Assembly (NCBI RefSeq): GCF_024363565.1
Contig: NZ_JAJEKE010000005.1
Location: 62,001 to 126,000, forward strand
Reading direction: 5' to 3'
Length of the DNA: 64,000 nt
Source: Lutispora saccharofermentans
GTDB taxonomy: Bacteria > Bacillota > Clostridia > Lutisporales > Lutisporaceae
Every line of letters starts with the position of its first letter. Positions within the stretch are counted from its first letter, which is position 1. The notes beneath the pieces are model-generated. The model was not told the origin of the DNA and did not search any database. It worked only from the letters and a program-made list of their open reading frames with translations. The position numbers were made by a program, and so were the translations under genes. This document shows positions 63,382 to 64,000 of the stretch, piece after piece.

Positions 63382-64000
63382 CTAATAATTCAGCTTAAGC
63401 CCCAGCCACAGCAAGCCTATTGAAAGGATCACCATGACCAATTGAATCTTAAAAATCCATTTGAACCATTTGGGGTAGCTCACCGAGGCCAGACCGAGGG
63501 AAATCAACAGCACGGCATTTGTGGGGTACATTATGTTGCTGAATCCGTCCCCAAACTGGAAGGCCAATATGCCCAGCTGGCGGCTGATGCCTATCATATC
63601 GAGAAGAGGAGCTATTATGGGCATCACTATAAAGGCCTTGGCACTGCCGGAGCCTATAAAAAAGTTCAATACGAGGACCAGAAAGTATATCCCCAATACA
63701 GCGTTTATCTTGGTGGAGGATGCAATCCAGCCAGATGCATAGTACAAAATAGAGTCCATTATGCCGCCTGTGGCTATGATATGCTTGACGCCCGATGCCA
63801 GGAGTATCAGCACGATGCCGGGAGACATAAACAATGCGCCTTTGAAAAATTTTTGCCCTACTTCCCTAAGGGATAAGCCGGAAAGAAGGCCTCCTCCCAC
63901 TCCGGAAATAATAAACAGCAAGGCGATTATAGGCAGGTTGTATGCACTTATTGCAGGAACTACAGGTGACAGCAGCACCAGACATACCATGAAGCAGGTC
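63382..64000 (-). CDS. C-terminal part of a YfcC-family basic amino acid / peptide transporter (start outside window)
   Basis: The frame is still open at the window edge, so only the last ~206 residues are visible. They hold about five helices, including LLSGLSLREVGQKFFKGALFMSPGIVLILLASGVKHII. FFIGSGSAKAFIVMPIIAPLLDMIGISRQLGILAFQFGDGFSNIMYPTNAVLLISLGLA carries the family's conserved SGSAKA and QFGDGFSN motifs. The family (YfcC/DcuC-like) includes putative arginine/ornithine antiporters and peptide or C4-dicarboxylate carriers. It lies upstream of the coiled-coil gene on the same strand. Confidence 0.8.
   Translation of the reverse strand, partial: TCFMVCLVLLSPVVPAISAYNLPIIALLFIISGVGGGLLSGLSLREVGQKFFKGALFMSPGIVLILLASGVKHIIATGGIMDSILYYASGWIASSTKINAVLGIYFLVLVLNFFIGSGSAKAFIVMPIIAPLLDMIGISRQLGILAFQFGDGFSNIMYPTNAVLLISLGLASVSYPKWFKWIFKIQLVMVILSIGLLWLGLKLNY

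Overview
The window reads as a stretch of chromosome from an anaerobic, amino-acid-fermenting member of the Clostridia. The evidence is a complete selenium-dependent D-proline reductase locus (two in-frame UGA selenocysteine codons, each followed by a SECIS-like hairpin), two sigma-54 enhancer-binding regulators, several peptide and amino-acid transporters, AGGAGG-type ribosome binding sites with frequent TTG/GTG starts, and SbsA/Big_5-type surface proteins. The genus cannot be fixed from the sequence alone.

Left part (1-23 kb) is envelope-related. It opens with the 3' end of a surface-layer-like gene. Next comes a small type I toxin-antitoxin cassette (29-aa Hol-Tox-like peptide with a convergent antisense RNA) bracketed by two near-identical terminators, then a membrane-anchored TPR protein. 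Two paralogous MacAB-like efflux modules follow (HlyD adaptor, ATPase, FtsX/MacB permease, small TolC-like protein), separated by a divergent histidine kinase/response regulator pair. A 520-bp nested palindromic repeat element interrupts the second module. Spermidine genes speD-speE, an IS605/omega-RNA-like relic, a lipoprotein and a 1431-aa S-layer-type protein complete the region.

The middle (22.5-34.7 kb) holds a class I glutamine amidotransferase-like hydrolase, a chemoreceptor, and a GntR / ornithine cyclodeaminase-like / NhaC group. A sigma-54-controlled threonine aldolase plus symporter operon follows, next to its PrpR-type activator, and then a TauE/SafE permease.

The prd locus (34.8-44 kb, minus strand) runs prdR, prdC, prdA, a small linker gene, prdB, prdD, prdE, prdF. 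Upstream of prdC lie a near-consensus sigma-54 promoter, a strong hairpin terminator for prdR, and three copies of a 16-bp dyad that are good candidates for PrdR sites. PrdF makes D-proline, PrdA/PrdB reduce it to 5-aminovalerate, and PrdC is the likely electron-delivery protein. PrdD and PrdE together look like a PrdA duplicate split exactly at the pyruvoyl cleavage site. The ornithine cyclodeaminase homologue could feed proline into this pathway.

The right part (44-64 kb, mostly minus strand) has a chemoreceptor with its sensor domain at the wrong end, dapB, and an HD-GYP receptor. It then has a peptide/muropeptide-like catabolic operon (nitrilase, class A-like serine hydrolase, dipeptide epimerase, M20 peptidase) under an RpiR regulator with a broken transporter. 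A second operon (GntR, AbgT transporter, SDR, variant M28, ketopantoate-reductase-like, M20 amidohydrolase) follows. The window ends in a partial YfcC-type transporter. Two plus-strand small RNA candidates lie in gaps of these minus-strand operons, at about 35.97-36.22 kb and 62.0-62.09 kb.
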